Assembly: GCA_965240325.2 (NCBI GenBank)
Contig: OZ251227.1
Span: 3,286,001 to 3,350,000, forward strand
Direction of reading: 5' to 3'
Length of the DNA stretch: 64,000 nucleotides
Origin: Rebecca billardiae RCC1528
Lineage: Eukaryota; Haptophyta
Below are positions 60,511 through 64,000 of the stretch, piece after piece. Position 1 is the stretch's first letter; every line of letters starts with the position of its first letter. The notes below the pieces were generated by a model. The model did not search any database. It was not told the DNA's origin and saw only the letters and a program-made list of their open reading frames with translations. A program made the position numbers and the translations under genes.

Positions 60511-61019
60511 CTATGTGTCGAGGTAGTTGGCTGCCATCAGCAGCTCGAGTGCGTGCTCCGGCTCAATCTTGAACTCTGGCAAGTGCCCCTCCTTGTTGTT
60601 CGTGTACTTGAGCTTGTAGTAGAAGTACTGGATCGTCTTCTCCAGTGTTCTTGTCGTGATCTCCGGGAAGCGGATCTCGCCCTGCGACGTCTCCGTGTAC
60701 GTGCCTGCGTGGCGACAGGGCGCGAGCACGCGCGCGCGGGCAGGTCGGGCGTGTCGGTGGGGCGCCGCACGGGCCGCTGCCATCGGACGCTGCGCGCTGC
60801 GCGAGTCCTCGCGCGCACCGGCGCCCTGCAGCATCGACTTGATCGTGTTAGAAACGATCGCAGCGTTCCTGTCGATGATGAACTCGTGGCCTTCGGCGCT
60901 GATGAGCTTCACCTGCGGCAGCGGGTGGCAGAGTGCGCAAGACGTGTGAGCGAAGCTGGGCCCGAGCGCCCCTGCCCTCCCGGCGCTCGGGTTCCACGCA
61001 CATATTCTGTCTCCGCCAT
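60511..61019 (-). CDS. ELOC: Elongin C, three exons
   Basis: Exons 61019-61002, 60912-60819 and 60704-60511 give 101 residues. Exon 1 encodes only MAETEY. Exon 2 reads VKLISAEGHEFIIDRNAAIV, SNTIKSMLQGA; exon 3 reads TYTETSQGEIRFPEITTRTL, EKTIQYFYYKLKYTNNKEGH, LPEFKIEPEHALELLMAANY, LDT. This is the BTB/POZ-like Skp1 fold of elongin C; the final ALELLMAANYLD motif is diagnostic and forms the helix that binds BC-box proteins. Elongin C works with elongin B as the adaptor of cullin-2/5 ubiquitin ligases and stimulates RNA polymerase II elongation as part of elongin. Introns of 89 and 114 bp begin GTGCGTGG and GTGCGCGC. Human elongin C is 112 residues. It is divergent from the VIT gene. Confidence 0.96.
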
Positions 61020-61199
61020 GACTGTGGCCACCCACTCTCGCCACCGCCGCCGCCACCCTGGCGAGCTCGTTACTTCACAAGGCTCGACGAAGCAAGAGCA
61101 AGAGACGAGTTGTTTTATTAAAAGGCGGGTTTTACTACTTGCGGCGGATTTTCTTTCACCGAGACGGCCGCACGTCCACGTCGCGCTTGCGCAATCAGC
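61020..61199. promoter_or_regulatory. Shared spacer between divergent elongin C and VIT genes
   Basis: 180 bp between start codons. TTGTTTTATTAAAAGGCGGG at about 61,110-61,129 is the only AT-rich core and is the best candidate promoter element. The role is inferred. Confidence 0.45.
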
Positions 61200-61949
61200 A
61201 TGCGGCCCTCCCTCGTCGCGCTCGCGATCGGCATCGCAGCTGCGAGCGCCGCGCCGGCCGACAGACTGACGCCGCGACGCGGCCATGTGGACTCGGCCGT
61301 TCTAGCCTCCGCTCGCCCGCCGCTCGTTCGCCTCACGCGAGGCGGTGCCGCCCAGCCTGCGCCGCCGCGCTCGGCACTCGCCGACGCGTGCAAGAAGATT
61401 GCCAACGAACACATGCGCGGCATTATATTCGGCGGGCTGGACGGTATCCTCACGACGTTCGCCATCATGGCGGCTTCGGTGGGCGCGCGCCAGAAGGCGA
61501 CGACCACGCTCGTGCTCGGCCTCTCGACGCTGCTCGCAGACGCGTTCTCGATGGCGGGCGGCGAGTACCTCTCGGCAAAAGCCGAGAACGAGCTTCTGGA
61601 CGAGAAGGCGGCGCGGCGCGCGCTGCTGGAGCACGAGCCGTCGCCCTTCGCGAAGGGCGTGGCGATGTTCATCGCCTTCCTCCTCTTCGGCTCGATCCCG
61701 CTCATCGGCTTTGTCGGCTCGCACGCCATCTCGCACCACCTGGGCGAGCTGGCGGACGTCGAGCACTCGCTCATCTCGATCGGCGTGACAGTGCTGGCGA
61801 TGTTCGGCCTCGGCGCGCTCAAGAGCCAGTTCGGGAAGGGGTCGTGGCTCAAGGCGGGCGGCGAGGTGGTGCTCGTCGGCGGGGGCGCGGCCTCGGTCGC
61901 CTACTTCACCGCTCTGGCCGCGGACCGGCTGGCCGAGCGTACGGGATGA
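61200..61949 (+). CDS. VIT/CCC1 family iron (metal) transporter
   Basis: The ATG at 61200 gives 249 residues with an N-terminal hydrophobic leader (MRPSLVALAIGIAAASAAPA) that looks like a cleavable signal peptide. The family core begins NEHMRGIIFGGLDGILTTFA with IMAASVGA (TM1), then TTTLVLGLSTLLADAFSMAG and GEYLSAKAENELLDEKAARR (TM2 and the start of the metal-binding cytosolic region), FAKGVAMFIAFLLFGSIPLI (TM3), HSLISIGVTVLAMFGLGALK (TM4) and GEVVLVGGGAASVAYFTALA (TM5). VIT and CCC1 proteins exchange Fe2+ or Mn2+ for H+ across vacuolar or plastid membranes. The Asp of TM1 (GGLDG) and the Met of TM2 (FSMAGGEY) are positions used for metal passage in the family. The signal peptide suggests the secretory route or a complex plastid. 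Confidence 0.92.
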   Translation: MRPSLVALAIGIAAASAAPADRLTPRRGHVDSAVLASARPPLVRLTRGGAAQPAPPRSALADACKKIANEHMRGIIFGGLDGILTTFAIMAASVGARQKATTTLVLGLSTLLADAFSMAGGEYLSAKAENELLDEKAARRALLEHEPSPFAKGVAMFIAFLLFGSIPLIGFVGSHAISHHLGELADVEHSLISIGVTVLAMFGLGALKSQFGKGSWLKAGGEVVLVGGGAASVAYFTALAADRLAERTG

Positions 61950-62079
61950 TACAGTTTGCTTTTTAATTAATAAGAAAATACAATACGCGCTACACGCCTG
62001 AGACAGCCTATACACTACTACGACTAGGTCATATGTATATATATATATCGAAAAATTAAGCATATATATATCATAGCTT

Positions 62080-62111
<32 letters not shown>

Positions 62112-62556
62112 TAATATCGTCGTCTGATCGTCATCTATCCGTCAGGCGCGGACGCGGAGTGCCGTAGTTATATATATAGACTGATGATACTGATTCACGA
62201 CTGATATTCGTCCGCGACACACGTACAGCCCCGACGGTGACGAGTTGATGACGTCGCAGTAACTAATAACCTTATATATATATATATATATAATTCATGA
62301 CTGGGCTTGAGGGCCGCGTGCATGTCAATTCAGGCGCGCGTGAGTCCGGCGAGGAGCTAGCGGGCGGTGTGCGGGTCACGATTTATATATGGCGGCACTT
62401 GTTCGAAGCCTGAGAGTGAGAGAGCATTCTGGGCTCCGTGCAGAGTGCATTGCCTCGCCTGTCGGGCTTGGCCGGCTTGGGAGGCTCAGAGCACGCCACG
62501 GTTCGCCGACGGTAGCGTCACCACCATGCGCTGGCGCGCGCGGGCAGGCGCGCGCG
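61950..62556. other. Intergenic between convergent genes, AT microsatellites
   Basis: No gene. Short TA tracts lie at 62,037-62,048, 62,086-62,111 and 62,274-62,291. The region is AT-rich by local standards. Confidence 0.6.
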
Positions 62557-63873
62557 TCAGTCGTCGTCCGGCAGCTCCTTGTCCGACATGATCACCGACG
62601 CGTGCTTCACGCCCATCACGATGTCGTGCGCGAGCTCGAGCGCGCGCTCGAACGTCGCGCCGTGCTGCTCGACGTCGAGCACCGAGTCCGGGAGCTCGGC
62701 GAGCACGCGGCCGAGCGCGCGGCGCGCGTAGCTGCCAAAGGCCACCCCGTGCACGCCCTCCTCGGTGTTCAGCAGCCCGCGCACCGCGAGCCGGTGCGCG
62801 GTGTGCGCGTTCGCGCCGCCCGCGACGCTCGCGAAGTGCAGCCCTTCGCCGAGCGGCACGGGCCGCTCCGAGATGACGCGCGCGGCGAGCTCGACCGCAG
62901 GCGCGGACGCGCCCATGCCCACGTCACCGGACATTGGCCGGCCGTCGAGTTGCCACATGAGCGGGAGGCGCGGCGCCGAGCCGTCGGCGTGCACCACCGC
63001 GTCGAGCGCGCGCATCTCCGAGCCCATCCCCTCGCCGAGGTCGGGCGTCGAGATGGCGAGCAGCTGCAGCGCGCGCGCCGCGTCCGCGCCGATCTCGTCC
63101 CAGAGCTCTGCGAATTGTCCGCTCGCGCCGCGCCCCTTGCGCGTATGGATCTCGAGCGCGTCGACGCGGCCGAGCATCGAGCGGACGTGCGGGATGTCGG
63201 TGACGTGCACGTACGTGCCGATCCGCTCGTACGGGCACACGGGCACGCACCGGCCGCAGCCGTAGCACCGCTCGGTGAGAACGCCCTCGCGGGGCGACGG
63301 CGCGTCGGCGGCGCCGGCGCCGGCGCCGACGGAGGCGCTCAGGATGGAGTCGAGGATGGCGTCGGCGGGGCAGACGGGCACGCACGGGCGCGGGCAGTCG
63401 GGCGGGCAGGCGGACGCGTCGAACGTCGCCTTGCGGAAGTGCACGTCGTCCTCGCCGTCCTGGATGCTCAGCATGAGCCACGGCGCGCGCACAGGCACGT
63501 GCGCCGCTTGGCCCAGCTCAAGGGCCGCCGAGACGCCCGCCTCGGCGGCGGCGAGCACGGCCTCGTCGGCGCACAGGTCGATGCAGTCGACCCCGCTAAG
63601 CGTGAAGAGCAGCGCCAGGTTGCGGATCGACGGCACGTCCTGGTTCGACGCGCCGCAGATCAGCTTGACCCACCGGCCCGCATGCAGCGAGTCCATCGGC
63701 TCAAGAGGCGGCGGCGCGGCGCCGAGCGTGCGCCGCGCGGCGTCCGTGGCGGCCGCCGGCGCGGGGCGCGGGGCGCGCACCGCGGAGCTGCCCGCGGCTG
63801 GGCGCGCCCCCACCGCGCAGCCGAGCGCGAGCGCGAGCGCCGCCAGCGCGCGTGGCGTGGACGGCGGCAGCAT
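62557..63873 (-). CDS. ldpA: LdpA-like iron-sulfur protein (probably plastid-targeted)
   Basis: The ATG at 63873 gives 438 residues; the frame runs upstream only from GTG. A hydrophobic leader (ALAALALALGCAVGARPAAG) and an Ala/Arg/Pro-rich stretch look like a signal peptide plus transit-type region. The family begins LHAGRWVKLICGASNQDVPS with IRNLALLFTLSGVDCIDLCA, then RAPWLMLSIQDGEDDVHFRK. Two 4Fe-4S motifs follow: CPPDCPRPCVPVCPADAI and CYGCGRCVPVCPYERIGT. The C-terminal domain (GRPMSGDVGMGASAPAVELA, HTAHRLAVRGLLNTEEGVHG) matches the LdpA C-terminal region. In cyanobacteria LdpA senses redox state and passes light information to the circadian clock. A plastid-type homologue in this alga should be a redox Fe-S protein in the plastid; its link to any clock is inference. 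The usual length is about 350; the excess is the leader. Confidence 0.92.
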   Translation of the reverse strand: MLPPSTPRALAALALALGCAVGARPAAGSSAVRAPRPAPAAATDAARRTLGAAPPPLEPMDSLHAGRWVKLICGASNQDVPSIRNLALLFTLSGVDCIDLCADEAVLAAAEAGVSAALELGQAAHVPVRAPWLMLSIQDGEDDVHFRKATFDASACPPDCPRPCVPVCPADAILDSILSASVGAGAGAADAPSPREGVLTERCYGCGRCVPVCPYERIGTYVHVTDIPHVRSMLGRVDALEIHTRKGRGASGQFAELWDEIGADAARALQLLAISTPDLGEGMGSEMRALDAVVHADGSAPRLPLMWQLDGRPMSGDVGMGASAPAVELAARVISERPVPLGEGLHFASVAGGANAHTAHRLAVRGLLNTEEGVHGVAFGSYARRALGRVLAELPDSVLDVEQHGATFERALELAHDIVMGVKHASVIMSDKELPDDD

Positions 63874-64000
63874 GACGGCGGCTGTGCCGACGAAGCAGGG
63901 TTGCGTGAATGAGTGCGCGCCGCGGCTCGGCGGGGCCGAGGCTGGACGGCTCTCCAGCTTTTGATCAGCTTGGAAAGCGCCATCACGCACAGTGAGATTC

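Noticed and set aside
60152-60572. Open frames on both strands after elongin C
   Set aside because: They overlap each other, lack family signatures and sit where the 3' untranslated region is expected.

Overview
The window is eukaryotic nuclear DNA, very GC-rich and gene-dense, most like a haptophyte alga (Emiliania, Chrysochromulina or Pavlovales type). The evidence is: spliceosomal introns of about 90-150 bp (one of 323 bp) whose donors mostly read GTGCGYG; TTAGGG-type telomeric repeats; eukaryote-only proteins (elongin C, NTF2, ecdysoneless/SGT1, RNase H2A, JmjC); and a cyanobacterial-type LdpA protein behind a hydrophobic leader, which suggests a plastid-bearing cell. The taxon is an inference; another GC-rich alga is not excluded.

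Layout. 0-10 kb: an ApaG-domain protein (cut by the window edge), a three-exon JmjC gene whose two introns both carry telomeric repeats, an ecdysoneless homologue divergent from it, and a RhoGAP-like protein. 11-19.4 kb: a decayed non-LTR retrotransposon (ORF1, APE endonuclease-reverse transcriptase, RNase H, zinc motif) with an inverted-repeat insertion in its second ORF and a 25-bp tandem array at its 3' end. 20-31.5 kb: a family of Sel1-repeat/MYND-finger genes (three intact copies and one broken 3' fragment) made by segmental duplication and gene conversion, plus a small gene broken by a 17-bp duplication. 32-38 kb: a 1283-residue IQ-motif protein and the four-exon NTF2 gene. 38-46 kb: almost gene-free accessory DNA with a roughly 440-bp near-perfect palindrome and a 3.05-kb foldback element that has 892-bp inverted arms. 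47-64 kb: a compact housekeeping run with a glycosyltransferase-like protein, a 2Fe-2S thioredoxin-fold protein, RNase H2A, allantoicase, a sulfotransferase, two uncharacterised proteins, elongin C, a VIT/CCC1-type metal transporter and LdpA.

The genes do not form one pathway. The housekeeping parts are organised as short-spaced head-to-head pairs (JmjC/ECD, broken gene/Sel1-MYND, two unknowns at 58 kb, elongin C/VIT) with 166-209 bp between start codons, which implies shared bidirectional promoters. Start codons were chosen at ATG; many longer open frames begin only at GTG, CTG or TTG and were trimmed. Exon structures for NTF2, elongin C and RNase H2A were fixed by protein family match together with phase and GT/AG sites. 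The JmjC structure rests on phase and splice sites and is less certain.

The most unusual items are the telomere-repeat introns, the foldback element with a candidate 4-bp target duplication, the large palindrome, the split retrotransposon, and the mosaic Sel1-MYND family.
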